NCBI GenBank assembly: GCA_029062985.1
Contig: JAIDPA010000182.1
Span: 1-41,568 of the forward strand
Direction of reading: 5' to 3'
Source: Muribaculaceae bacterium
GTDB taxonomy: Bacteria > Bacteroidota > Bacteroidia > Bacteroidales > Muribaculaceae
Length of the DNA: 41,568 bases
Shown: positions 8,272-16,590 of the stretch, in pieces
How positions within the stretch are numbered: the first letter of the stretch is position 1
How the letters are laid out: each line of letters starts with the position of its first letter
Translations under genes and position numbers: made by a program
The notes under the pieces: generated by a model
The model's input: only the letters and a program-made list of their open reading frames with translations
What the model was told of the DNA's origin: nothing
Databases searched by the model: none

Positions 8272-10059
8272 TCATTCAGCAGCGTTCTGGAACTGGTGTT
8301 TCACACCTTCCACAACGTTGAGCATATAGTCGCCGAGCTTTTCAGCCTCGCTGATGAGATCCATAAAGAAGATACCCTCCTGATAACCGTATTCCTTATT
8401 ATTGATATTGAAGATATTGGAATCGCGCAGAGAGTTGCGGAGATTGTTGATTTCACGCTCTTTGTTGTAAGCCTGAATGATGAGCGAATCTTCCGGAGTC
8501 TCCATTTCCTTGATGATCTGGAGCATATTGCTCATGGCGCTGCTCACGAGGTCGTACATCTTGTCGATTTCCTGCATGACGGCGGGAGTGAACTTGACAT
8601 GGTTGTTATTCTGACGGAGCACTGCCTTCGCCACATTGAAACATCCGTCGGCAATGGATTCAATCTCGCTGATGACACGCAACATGCCGGCTATGCGCAT
8701 CTTACTTTCCGGACTGAGGCGCCCTTCTGCCACTTTATTGAGGTAATTGCCAATCTCGATATCCATACGGTCAGAAATCTCCTCATATTTCTCAAGGCGG
8801 TTGTAGGTCTCTTCAAATTTGGAATCATTAGCCGGGAGATGGATAATCTCGCGTGCCATGCCGAGCATTCTTTCGACACGTTCCGCATAGACGGCAATCT
8901 CTTTCTGAGCTTGGGTGATGTTGAGCTCAGACGCAGAAAGCATTCCTCTGCCGATATATTTGAGGGAGAAATCCTCTTCCATATCCTTATGCTTGGCAGG
9001 CATAATCCAGCAGACAATCTTGACATATAGCTTGGTGAACCATATCATGATGAGAAGGTTGCACGCATTGAAAACGGTCGGGAACATAGCGAGACCGAAA
9101 GCTACTGATGCCTGAGCTTTCGACGTGAGTCCGCCTTTGGGGTCGATCAAAGTTGAATCTGCCATCTGGGCTTCCTGAGCTGCGGAAATATCAAGCGGAT
9201 TGGTGCCGTTGCACCATTGTGTTATGTCAGCCACAAACTCCATGAAGGGATGGAAGATGCAGAGCACGATAATAGAGCCGATGACGTTGAAGAGCACGTG
9301 CCCCATGGCGGTGCGTTTTGCAGCGAGGTTACCGCTCAAAGAGGCGAGGATAGGGGTAATGGTCGTACCGATGTTGCCGCCGAGGATTATGGCGCATCCG
9401 AGAGAGAAGGAAATCCATCCTTGTGAACACATAATCAACGTTATGGCGAATGTCGCAGCCGAACTTTGAGCCACCATTGTCAGAATTATGCCGAAGAAGA
9501 AGAAAATCAGCACTGAGCCGTAGCCGAGGGTAGTGTAGTTGGTGACAAACTGGAGCATCTCCGGATTTGACTGAAGATCGGGCACATATTTGCTGATCAG
9601 GTCAAGACCCATGAAGAGGAAACAGAAACCTATGAGAAATTCACCGAGCGATTTGTAAGTGCTTTTCTTCATGAAGAGCATAGGCACCCCGACGGCGAGC
9701 AGCAGTATGCTGTAGTCGGAAATATTCACCTCGAAAGAGAATGCCGAGATAATCCAGGTGGTCACCGTGGTGCCGACGTTCGCACCGAAGATGACTGCCA
9801 TGGATTGCGCCAGACTCATGAGACCGGCATTCACGAAACTAACCACCATCACTGTGGAGGCACTTGAGCTTTGTATGAGAGCCGTGATGACAAGACCGGT
9901 AAGGACGCCGGTCACCCTATTCTTGGTCATTATTCCCAAGATGTTACGGAGCCGGTCGCCTGCCACTTTCTGCAGACCCTCGCTCATTACTTTCATTCCG
10001 TAAAGAAACAGACAGACAGCACCCAGAAGGCTGATGAAATCAATGATGGTGTAATTCAT
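8272..10059 (-). CDS. Na+/phosphate symporter (NptA/PNaS family) with PhoU-like tail
   Basis: 595 aa. The membrane part (about 1-350) carries two inverted half-repeats, each with the QSSSA signature (ALIQSSSASTVMVVS near 60; MVAQSSAATFAITL near 200) and GANVGTT/GGNIGTT loops typical of Na-coupled phosphate symporters. The C-terminal ~230 residues are helical and PhoU-like (ERVERMLGMAREII, EISDRMDIEIGNYL), likely a cytoplasmic regulatory domain. It carries phosphate into the cell with Na+. It stands alone behind a strong promoter and a ~107-nt leader. Confidence 0.9.
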   Translation of the reverse strand: MNYTIIDFISLLGAVCLFLYGMKVMSEGLQKVAGDRLRNILGIMTKNRVTGVLTGLVITALIQSSSASTVMVVSFVNAGLMSLAQSMAVIFGANVGTTVTTWIISAFSFEVNISDYSILLLAVGVPMLFMKKSTYKSLGEFLIGFCFLFMGLDLISKYVPDLQSNPEMLQFVTNYTTLGYGSVLIFFFFGIILTMVAQSSAATFAITLIMCSQGWISFSLGCAIILGGNIGTTITPILASLSGNLAAKRTAMGHVLFNVIGSIIVLCIFHPFMEFVADITQWCNGTNPLDISAAQEAQMADSTLIDPKGGLTSKAQASVAFGLAMFPTVFNACNLLIMIWFTKLYVKIVCWIMPAKHKDMEEDFSLKYIGRGMLSASELNITQAQKEIAVYAERVERMLGMAREIIHLPANDSKFEETYNRLEKYEEISDRMDIEIGNYLNKVAEGRLSPESKMRIAGMLRVISEIESIADGCFNVAKAVLRQNNNHVKFTPAVMQEIDKMYDLVSSAMSNMLQIIKEMETPEDSLIIQAYNKEREINNLRNSLRDSNIFNINNKEYGYQEGIFFMDLISEAEKLGDYMLNVVEGVKHQFQNAAE

Positions 10060-10172
10060 CGGAGAAGTTTAAGAGGTGAATGATGATCTTAGTTACAGTC
10101 CCGATTCAGCAAATCGGAAGTGGAAGGAGAGATTATAATTTTAACGTTTATTCAACATCGGTGGTTTGATTG

Positions 10173-10203
10173 CAAAATTAATTAAAAATATTAAACTCCC
10201 AAA
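10173..10203 (-). promoter_or_regulatory. Promoter of the Na/Pi symporter gene
   Basis: TTTG at 10200-10203, a 19-nt spacer and TAATTTTG at 10173-10180 on the minus strand match the Bacteroidetes consensus exactly. It lies in the 167-bp spacer after the TPR-AraC gene, so the symporter is transcribed on its own. Confidence 0.8.
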
Positions 10204-10226
10204 AATATAGCTCCGGAATTTAAACT

Positions 10227-11831
10227 TTAACTCCGGCTTCCATCTGTCTTTATTCTGGAAGCGACATCCCGGTATTGGGTAGGCGTCATATCGAAACGTT
10301 CTTTGAAAGCGCGCTGGAGTGTCCTCGGAGTGCCGAATCCAAGGCTGCATGCAATTTCTGCAATAGATACCGGAGTGTCGGATTCAAGCATACGTCGCGC
10401 TTCATCGAGCCTGAATGAATTTATATATGATTTTACGGAACACCCTTTCTCCTCCTTAATGAGGTTGCCGACGGCTTCCTGACTCAATCCTGTGAAGTCT
10501 GCAAGTTCTTTCCTGCCGAGACCGGGGTCCGTGTAGGGACGGTCAATGAACAGATGCCGGTCAAGGCGTTCGATGACTGATGACTCCTTTTCAGGTTCGG
10601 TGGCGGATGACTGATAAACCGATTCGGCAGCCCGGTCAAAATCCTTTAGCCGCTCTACGAGACGACGGTTGCTTTTGCGGACGTGGTCGGCATGTATGAG
10701 CGTGACTATGAGCAATATGATAAGCATCACGATTACGCTGCCGAAACCAATCATTCTTGCCGTCTGCGCTCTCTGCTGCTCACGGTCGATTTCCGAACGA
10801 TACAGCACAGTCAGATTATTCAGACGTTTGTCAGTGATTTTTGAATAGAGGGAATCATGAAGCGCTATGTAGCGGGAATAGGTGGCAGCGCTTTCCTGAT
10901 GCCGTCCCGCCTGAGTGAGTATGTGTGCTTTCAGGATAAGATCGTTGAGATAGAACCATGGAAAATCCTTATGAGTCGCAAGCAGGGTGTCGGCATCTGC
11001 CAAGGCACCCTCCCAATCTTTTTCAGCTGCCCTGATGCGGCATCTCACTTCAAACAGATGTTCGTAGGCACGCGCCGGGAGAGAGGGGCGTATAAGAGTA
11101 TCAGCCTTTTCGAGAAGACGTTTTGATCCCTGATGGTCGCCTTCAGAAAAAAGAGCTTCTCCCTCGAAGGCAATTGCTGTGACGGGAAAATGCCCCGTAG
11201 TGTCTGTGCAACCGTTTTTGCTGCTGTACTCAGCCACAAGTCGAGCATATTCTCTTCCGACTTTGTTCATACGGACAGTGTCAGACAGGGAGCGTGAAAT
11301 AATCCACATCCATTCGTTGATGTTTGCGGCTGTGGCAAAAGCCGGTCCTGAACGTAAGGGATTTGTGATATAGCGGGAGGCAGGTTCAAGTTCCTCCAAA
11401 GCGCGTTCAGGTTGCGATAGTTTGTATAGAATCTGTGCTCTTACTCTTTTTGCCATTGCCAGCGAAAGAGAGTCGTTCATCTCAATGGCTTCGTTTCTCA
11501 TCCTGACGGCGAGAGAGTCAGCTTCGGCAAAACGACCGTCGGAAAAGAGGTGATCTATCAGCACGTTGAGGGCAGCAAAATAGTAGGGTGTCTTTCCTTC
11601 ATGGCGCATGCTGTCGACAATCGCCTCCATCTCTGCCGTGTGGTTGTCAGCAGGATGCAGATTCTGAATGCGCTGAATGCGTAATGCCTGATTCAGGGAC
11701 TGAGACATATCGGAATTCTTCTCCTCTTTTGAGCAGCCGATAAGCGGAAGCAGAAGGAGAGTCAGCAGGACCGTTACGAGCCGGACATATCGCAGGATGG
11801 GCAGTCTGTGAATCTGAATATGGCAAAACAT
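10227..11831 (-). CDS. TPR-containing membrane-anchored AraC-family regulator
   Basis: 534 aa from ATG 11831; an upstream in-frame ATG at 11915 would add 28 residues in front of the signal-like segment and is less likely. Order: hydrophobic N-terminus LVTVLLTLLLLPLIGC, which doubles as a lipobox (Cys33); a helical TPR-like region; a transmembrane helix near 360-380 (MIGFGSVIVMLIILLIVTLI); a short coiled linker; and a C-terminal AraC-type double HTH (about 437-525, with SIAEIACSLGFGTPRTLQRAFKE). Family members sense a periplasmic signal and act on DNA from the membrane; the signal is unknown. Target candidates are the divergent folA operon or the nearby lipoprotein gene, by position only. Confidence 0.85.
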   Translation of the reverse strand: MFCHIQIHRLPILRYVRLVTVLLTLLLLPLIGCSKEEKNSDMSQSLNQALRIQRIQNLHPADNHTAEMEAIVDSMRHEGKTPYYFAALNVLIDHLFSDGRFAEADSLAVRMRNEAIEMNDSLSLAMAKRVRAQILYKLSQPERALEELEPASRYITNPLRSGPAFATAANINEWMWIISRSLSDTVRMNKVGREYARLVAEYSSKNGCTDTTGHFPVTAIAFEGEALFSEGDHQGSKRLLEKADTLIRPSLPARAYEHLFEVRCRIRAAEKDWEGALADADTLLATHKDFPWFYLNDLILKAHILTQAGRHQESAATYSRYIALHDSLYSKITDKRLNNLTVLYRSEIDREQQRAQTARMIGFGSVIVMLIILLIVTLIHADHVRKSNRRLVERLKDFDRAAESVYQSSATEPEKESSVIERLDRHLFIDRPYTDPGLGRKELADFTGLSQEAVGNLIKEEKGCSVKSYINSFRLDEARRMLESDTPVSIAEIACSLGFGTPRTLQRAFKERFDMTPTQYRDVASRIKTDGSRS

Positions 11832-11836
11832 AGCTG

Positions 11837-11844
11837 CAAATTTA
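11837..11844 (-). promoter_or_regulatory. -7 box directly before the TPR-AraC start
   Basis: TAAATTTG on the minus strand ends five bases before ATG 11831. No TTTG -33 box is seen at 19-21 nt, so the site is weaker than the others. If used, the mRNA is almost leaderless. Confidence 0.4.
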
Positions 11845-11906
11845 GAAATAAAAGTTGACAATAGCATATTTAGGGATAAAATTGTTATCTTCGCAGAATG
11901 GTAGGG

Positions 11907-11950
11907 GGGAGGCATTAGGCGTTAGGCGTTAGGCTCGGGGTGGTTGGGTG
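11907..11950. repeat. Tandem heptamer repeat (ggcgtta)
   Basis: ggcatta, ggcgtta, ggcgtta, ggc run in tandem at about 11911-11935 between the divergent regulator and folA, followed by a G-rich stretch. The reverse complement, gcctaac units, recurs at 25312-25325, so this belongs to the dispersed spacer repeats of this genome. Confidence 0.6.
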
Positions 11951-11982
11951 ATTGGAGACGAAACTTAATTAAATCGAAAGAT

Positions 11983-12480
11983 ATGGAGATAAATATGATA
12001 GTCGCTGCCGGACGCGACGGAGCTATCGGGAAGCAGGGCGACCTGATATGGCACCTTCCCGGTGATCTGAAACGGTTTAAGTCATTGACTATGGGGCACA
12101 CTGTCGTCATGGGGCGTAAGACATGGGAATCTTTACCGAAACGTCCGTTGCCCGGAAGACGTAATATTGTGGTCACTCACAATCCGGAATATGTTGCCGA
12201 GGGGGCGGAGGTCATGACGGGCGTAGAGGAGGTGATTGAATCGGTTGGCGGTTCCTCCCCTTTCATAATGGGAGGGGGCGAGATCTACAGGCTTTTTTAT
12301 CCCTTCGTTACAAGAGTATGTCTGACTGAGGCTGATGCCGTCTGTGAGGATGCCGACGCACGTATCTCTCTCCCGGGAGAGAACGATGAGTGGGAAAAAA
12401 CAGAGGAATCGGAATGGCACTCGGCTCCTGACGGGTTACGTTTCCGTTATGTGGAATACAGACGTCGCCAACTGCAATAA
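11983..12480 (+). CDS. folA: Dihydrofolate reductase
   Basis: 165 aa. It reduces dihydrofolate to tetrahydrofolate with NADPH, restoring folate after thymidylate synthase. Motifs: MIVAAGRDGAIGKQGDLIWHLPGDLKRFK (residues 5-33), MGRKTWESLP, and MGGGEIYRLFYP near 100. The chosen start gives the normal length; an upstream ATG at 11944 would add 13 residues that do not look like DHFR and overlap the repeat-rich spacer. folA is usually next to thyA; here thyA lies 12 kb away on the other strand. The next gene starts one base after the stop, so the two are co-transcribed. Confidence 0.93.
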   Translation: MEINMIVAAGRDGAIGKQGDLIWHLPGDLKRFKSLTMGHTVVMGRKTWESLPKRPLPGRRNIVVTHNPEYVAEGAEVMTGVEEVIESVGGSSPFIMGGGEIYRLFYPFVTRVCLTEADAVCEDADARISLPGENDEWEKTEESEWHSAPDGLRFRYVEYRRRQLQ

Positions 12481-12481
12481 G

Positions 12482-13765
12482 ATGAAGATAGCCATTATCA
12501 ATAAGAGCGACAGCACGGGAGGGGCTGCTGTTGTGAGCCGTCGTCTGATGGAGGCGCTGAGAAAGCAGGGTGCTGACGCCCGGATGCTCGTGGCTGAGAA
12601 ACTGACAGATTCTCCATACGTGGAGAAGGCTGCTGAAGGATTGCGTCTGAAATTACCTTTCCTCAAGGAGAGGCTTGGAATTTTTATAGAGAATGGTTTT
12701 AACCGTGAGACTCTGTTTAAAATAGATACCGGAGCAGACGGACTTCCTTTATGGCGACACCCGCTTGTGGCAGACGCAGATGCCATATTGCTCAATTGGG
12801 TGAATCAGGGTTTTCTGTCGCTGAAGGGGGTGGCAAAGATTGCTGAATTGGGAAAACCGGTGATATGGACCATGCACGATATGTGGAATATGACGGGCAT
12901 CTGTCATCATGCCGGGGATTGCAATCATTTTCGTATGGAATGTGGAGATTGTCGGCTGATGGGTAAGCATCGAGGTAGGCATGACCTTTCCAGACGAGTC
13001 TGGTTAAAAAAGAGAGAGCTTCTCCCGGGGAGCATCTGTTATGTGGCAGTCAGCAATTGGCTGGCTTCAAAAGCACGGGATAGCAAGCTTCTCGGAGAGA
13101 GTAGGATAGAGGTTATTCCCAATGCTTTCCCCATGAAGCCTTCAGAAAGGACAGAGAGGCAGCCGGAGCGCCCGCTGCGTTTACTTTTCGGTGCAGCCCG
13201 ACTTGATGACCCGATAAAGGGACTTCCGGTGCTTGTGGAGATGACTAAAGCTATTGTCCGGAAGTATCCCGATTTGGCAGGGAGGATAGAGATAGTTACT
13301 TTCGGGGGTGTGAAGAATCCTGACAGCATGACAGGAATGGCTATCCCTCATCGCCATTTGGGTATGCTGAGGGGTGATGAAGAGGTGCGCAGGGTGTATG
13401 AGGAGAGTGATGTGCTGGTGTCGGCTTCAAGTTATGAGACATTGCCGGGAACACTCGTAGAGGCTCAGGCTTACGGATGCATACCGGTTAGCTTTAATCA
13501 AGGAGGACAGCGTGATATAGTGGATCATCTCACGACGGGATATATCGCAGAATATTCATCTGACCCATCAGAGGCAGCCTCTCGTCTGGCAGATGGGGTA
13601 GCGTGGGCTGCGGGTATAATCAGCGATTCGGAAACCTATGGGAATATGCTGGAAAAGATGAGGAAGAGTGTTTCGGAAAGATTCTCCGGCGAATCGGTAG
13701 CAGAAGCTTATCTTCAGCTGATAAAAAGCCTCCCGCCTGACAAGGGTATGTTAAATAGGAATTAA
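12482..13765 (+). CDS. Family 4-type glycosyltransferase
   Basis: 427 aa, starting MKIAIINKSDSTGGAAVVSRRL; a longer frame open to 12335 overlaps folA and is not used. GT-B fold: the N-terminal half has the acceptor-side loop (TMHDMWNMTG) followed by a cysteine cluster CHHAGDC and CGDC seen in a subset of these enzymes. The C-terminal half has the nucleotide-sugar site (LFGAARLDDPIKGLPVL, ASSYETLPGTLVEAQAYGCIPVSF). It presumably transfers a sugar in envelope polysaccharide or O-glycan synthesis. It sits alone after folA, not in a polysaccharide locus, so the acceptor is unknown. Confidence 0.85.
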   Translation: MKIAIINKSDSTGGAAVVSRRLMEALRKQGADARMLVAEKLTDSPYVEKAAEGLRLKLPFLKERLGIFIENGFNRETLFKIDTGADGLPLWRHPLVADADAILLNWVNQGFLSLKGVAKIAELGKPVIWTMHDMWNMTGICHHAGDCNHFRMECGDCRLMGKHRGRHDLSRRVWLKKRELLPGSICYVAVSNWLASKARDSKLLGESRIEVIPNAFPMKPSERTERQPERPLRLLFGAARLDDPIKGLPVLVEMTKAIVRKYPDLAGRIEIVTFGGVKNPDSMTGMAIPHRHLGMLRGDEEVRRVYEESDVLVSASSYETLPGTLVEAQAYGCIPVSFNQGGQRDIVDHLTTGYIAEYSSDPSEAASRLADGVAWAAGIISDSETYGNMLEKMRKSVSERFSGESVAEAYLQLIKSLPPDKGMLNRN

Positions 13766-13814
13766 TTAAAAAATGCAGCTGATGTTTATTTGTTGAATGT
13801 CAAGTAATTATAAA

Positions 13815-13845
13815 TTGTCGCATACGGACGATGATTTTGTCGCAT
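13815..13845. promoter_or_regulatory. Two TTGTCGCAT direct repeats, 22 bp apart
   Basis: TTGTCGCAT occurs at 13815-13823 and 13837-13845; the second copy sits in a TTTTG-tcgcat-CAAAA dyad. The spacing of two helical turns upstream of the lipoprotein promoter fits a bound regulator. No assignment is possible from sequence. Confidence 0.45.
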
Positions 13846-13876
13846 CAAAACTGATGTTCTTTTATGCTTAGTATGC

Positions 13877-13917
13877 TAATTTTGTATTCAATTTTCGATT
13901 TCGAAATTAGAATACAA
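13877..13917 (+). promoter_or_regulatory. Promoter -7 box and overlapping 36-bp dyad
   Basis: TAATTTTG at 13877-13884 fits the -7 consensus, without a clear TTTG at -33. It overlaps a dyad whose outer arms are TTGTATTC (13882-13889) and GAATACAA (13910-13917), with further pairing inside. The dyad covers the expected transcription start and could be an operator or a 5' hairpin of the mRNA. Confidence 0.55.
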
Positions 13918-13940
13918 TAAATACGACATATTAACCATAC

Positions 13941-16481
13941 ATGAAAACAATTTTAAAAAATCTGTTAGGCTGGGTAGCGATGCTCTTCATCGCTGCCGGA
14001 TGCTCAGACGATATCTCCGACATATCTGTTCCCACAGGCTCTGTTGAGGAAGAGAACGGAGCGCTCATATCGGTTTTTAATCTTTGCACGGACGGAGAAT
14101 TGACAGGCACGCACTCTGTCATCTTCCATGTCTCAGCTCCAAAACGTGATGTTTATTATTCTTTTTCAGGAACTATAACTCCTGAAAAGAGCATTGCTGT
14201 CAATGGCAACGAGATTAATCTTCTATGCCGTCTTAATCTAAAAAATATCAAAATTCCCAACGGGGATTACTTCATCTCTATTTCCGGAGAGAATCTACCG
14301 AATCTCGGCACCCACAAAGTAAGATTATTTGACAACACCGTCACTGAAGTTGTGCGTGCAACCTTTAAATATGAGGGAATGAAAGGGGAAGGTACTGAAG
14401 AAAACCCCTATCTGGTGTCTTCTCCGAATGATTTCGAGACATTAACGTCAAATCTTCAGAAAGATCCTGATCACGGCTATGGCATCTATTTCAAGCAGAC
14501 AGAGTCTATTTCCTTAGCGCACAAGACTGCTGGAGTGGTAGGCGTTGCTCCTTTTCAGGGCACATACGACGGAGGAGGTCATTCAATTATGTCGCCGGAA
14601 TGGAAACCCTATCAGCAGTATCCCGATTCAGGTGTCGGTCTGTTTTCGATGCTTTGTAACGCCACAGTCAGAAATCTTACCATATCAGGAGCTGACTTTT
14701 CAGGAATTGCAGGAAGAGGGGGCATCCTTGCAGGAAGCTCAAAGGGGAACCTGATTCTTGAGAATCTGAATATCAGAGGTATGATCGACGGCAGAGGTGA
14801 TTATATTGGAGGGGTGATAGGAGATGTCTACGGAGGAGTCACGGTTTCTAATGTCGTAGTTGAAGCCGGCACCAGAATATATGGTAAGGTTAACTATTCC
14901 GGAGGATTGTTCGGTTCATTACAGTCTACATCCAATTCCTCCCTGAAAGATATCCAATGTTATGCCGATGTCGACGGAGCTGTCTATACAGGAGGAATGA
15001 TCGGCTTCATGAAAGGGTCGGCAAAACTTTCTGCTGAAAATATCACGGTCGATGGCAGTGTGGCAGGTAAGGATTATGTAGGAGGTGTCTTCGGCTTTAT
15101 TGATAACGGGGAGATAAATACCGTCACTGTCGGAGCAGCCGGCAATATGATTGTGAATGGTGCTGAAAATGTTGGCGGTATAGCCGGATATATGACTAAT
15201 ACCACTCTCTCAGATTCACAATCGTTTGATTTCGTCAAGAATTCAAGCGGTGTGCTTGGTGTGCCTGCTCCGCAGGGTTTCAAGTCTTCTTATAGCGGTA
15301 AGGTGGCAGGCAAGCGGAACGTAGGAGGCTTGGCAGGCTATGCCAGAAACTCCGGAATACTTCATATATCCTCATCCGCAACTGTGGATTGCATAGGAGA
15401 GCAGACAGGCGGCATAGTAGGATTTGTAGACGATACGGACAATACCAGCAGGATAGAAGACTGCACCTTCTCGGGTCAGTTCATTTCTCATTTTAATGAT
15501 TATATCGGGGGTATTGTAGGGTTCTTGCGCTCCTCCTGCGGAGGGCGTATGCAAGATTGCGTGAACTATGCCTCTATCGTGGGTGGTGATTACACAGGAG
15601 GCATCTGCGGATATATCCACAAGGAGCACAACTATGACCAGGGTGTCAAGAATATGCTGGAAATCAACTGGGCAGTCAATGCCGGAAAGGTGGATGGTGC
15701 TAATAATGTCGGCGGTATCATAGGCAGACTCTACACACACAAAGAACAGACATATCTTATTCTTGACTATGAGGTAGCCATCAATCACTGTATGAATGCA
15801 GCCTATATCATTGCCCGTGGCGGCGACGGAGAGGACGGACTGGGAGGCATAATCGGACGTTCATGTCTTATGACGAATGTCAATTATTGTGCCAACCATG
15901 GTGTGATAGAGGCTAAGGGTAAACTCCATTCGATCGGCGGAATAGTAGGTCGCCTGGGGCAAGATGCTAAGTATGAAAAAGAGAGTAATTACGGCACGAG
16001 AGTCATAGAATGCATAAACACCGGAACAATAAAATCCTCTCATAGTTCCGCACGTGTCGGAGGCATAGCCGGATATTGCGAGGAAGGAAATGATGTCAAC
16101 ACCACCTCAAGCGGTATTTGGAACAGCCGGAATTCAGGCACAGTAGTTCCTGACCAGAATAATGACACAGGCGGTATTTTGGGTTGGGGTGACAATTTAG
16201 CCGTAGTGCAAAAAAATTTCAATATAGGTAAAGTGGAACACGGCAATGCAATTCTGGGTACACATAAGTTTAATGGTGTGGTTCGCAGCGGAGTGAATTA
16301 CTTTATTGAAGGCACGGGCGCAAGCTGGCCCTCATGGCTGGCGTATGGTGTGCCTGAATCAAAACTGACCGACCAGAGTGCCTATCCGGAATTTGATTTC
16401 AAATCCGTTTGGGAAATGACTTCCGACGGACCCAATCTACGTAGAAATAAATGGCGCGACCCTGCTTCGGCAGCTCTTTAA
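13941..16481 (+). CDS. GLUG-repeat surface lipoprotein
   Basis: 846 aa. Signal peptide with lipobox IAAGC (Cys21), followed by SDDISD, which fits the Bacteroidetes surface lipoprotein export signal of acidic residues after the cysteine. Residues about 30-145 may be an Ig-like or carbohydrate-binding N-terminal domain; from about 150 to 780 there are many GLUG-type turns of the form Y-x-G-G-x-x-G (YIGGVIG, YSGGLFG, YTGGMIG, YVGGVFG, NVGGIAG, QTGGIVG and more) at 30-45 residue spacing, predicting a long right-handed beta-helix. The product probably reaches out from the outer membrane as an adhesin or glycan-binding protein; no catalytic signature is seen. It is monocistronic, with elaborate upstream dyads. 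Confidence 0.8.
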   Translation: MKTILKNLLGWVAMLFIAAGCSDDISDISVPTGSVEEENGALISVFNLCTDGELTGTHSVIFHVSAPKRDVYYSFSGTITPEKSIAVNGNEINLLCRLNLKNIKIPNGDYFISISGENLPNLGTHKVRLFDNTVTEVVRATFKYEGMKGEGTEENPYLVSSPNDFETLTSNLQKDPDHGYGIYFKQTESISLAHKTAGVVGVAPFQGTYDGGGHSIMSPEWKPYQQYPDSGVGLFSMLCNATVRNLTISGADFSGIAGRGGILAGSSKGNLILENLNIRGMIDGRGDYIGGVIGDVYGGVTVSNVVVEAGTRIYGKVNYSGGLFGSLQSTSNSSLKDIQCYADVDGAVYTGGMIGFMKGSAKLSAENITVDGSVAGKDYVGGVFGFIDNGEINTVTVGAAGNMIVNGAENVGGIAGYMTNTTLSDSQSFDFVKNSSGVLGVPAPQGFKSSYSGKVAGKRNVGGLAGYARNSGILHISSSATVDCIGEQTGGIVGFVDDTDNTSRIEDCTFSGQFISHFNDYIGGIVGFLRSSCGGRMQDCVNYASIVGGDYTGGICGYIHKEHNYDQGVKNMLEINWAVNAGKVDGANNVGGIIGRLYTHKEQTYLILDYEVAINHCMNAAYIIARGGDGEDGLGGIIGRSCLMTNVNYCANHGVIEAKGKLHSIGGIVGRLGQDAKYEKESNYGTRVIECINTGTIKSSHSSARVGGIAGYCEEGNDVNTTSSGIWNSRNSGTVVPDQNNDTGGILGWGDNLAVVQKNFNIGKVEHGNAILGTHKFNGVVRSGVNYFIEGTGASWPSWLAYGVPESKLTDQSAYPEFDFKSVWEMTSDGPNLRRNKWRDPASAAL

Positions 16482-16536
16482 TCGCATGCGAGGGTTGGCA
16501 GCAGTGAGGGGACGACTGACAAAATATTAATATATT

Positions 16537-16551
16537 CGGTAAATATTACCG
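16537..16551. promoter_or_regulatory. Dyad cggtaa-ata-ttaccg upstream of cstA
   Basis: A 6-bp inverted repeat with a 3-bp centre lies 40 bp before the CstA start and next to tatattcg, a one-mismatch -7 box. It may be an operator controlling CstA. Confidence 0.4.
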
Positions 16552-16590
16552 CGATAATTCCGTTCATATCTTGTAATAAATAATAACATC

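Noticed and set aside
8254-9030. 258-codon plus-strand frame opposite the Na/Pi symporter gene
   Set aside because: Antisense shadow of the PhoU-like helical region; composition follows the opposite strand.
12335-12481. Longer amino end for the glycosyltransferase
   Set aside because: It would overlap most of the folA 3' part in another frame; the ATG at 12482 gives the natural GT N-terminus.
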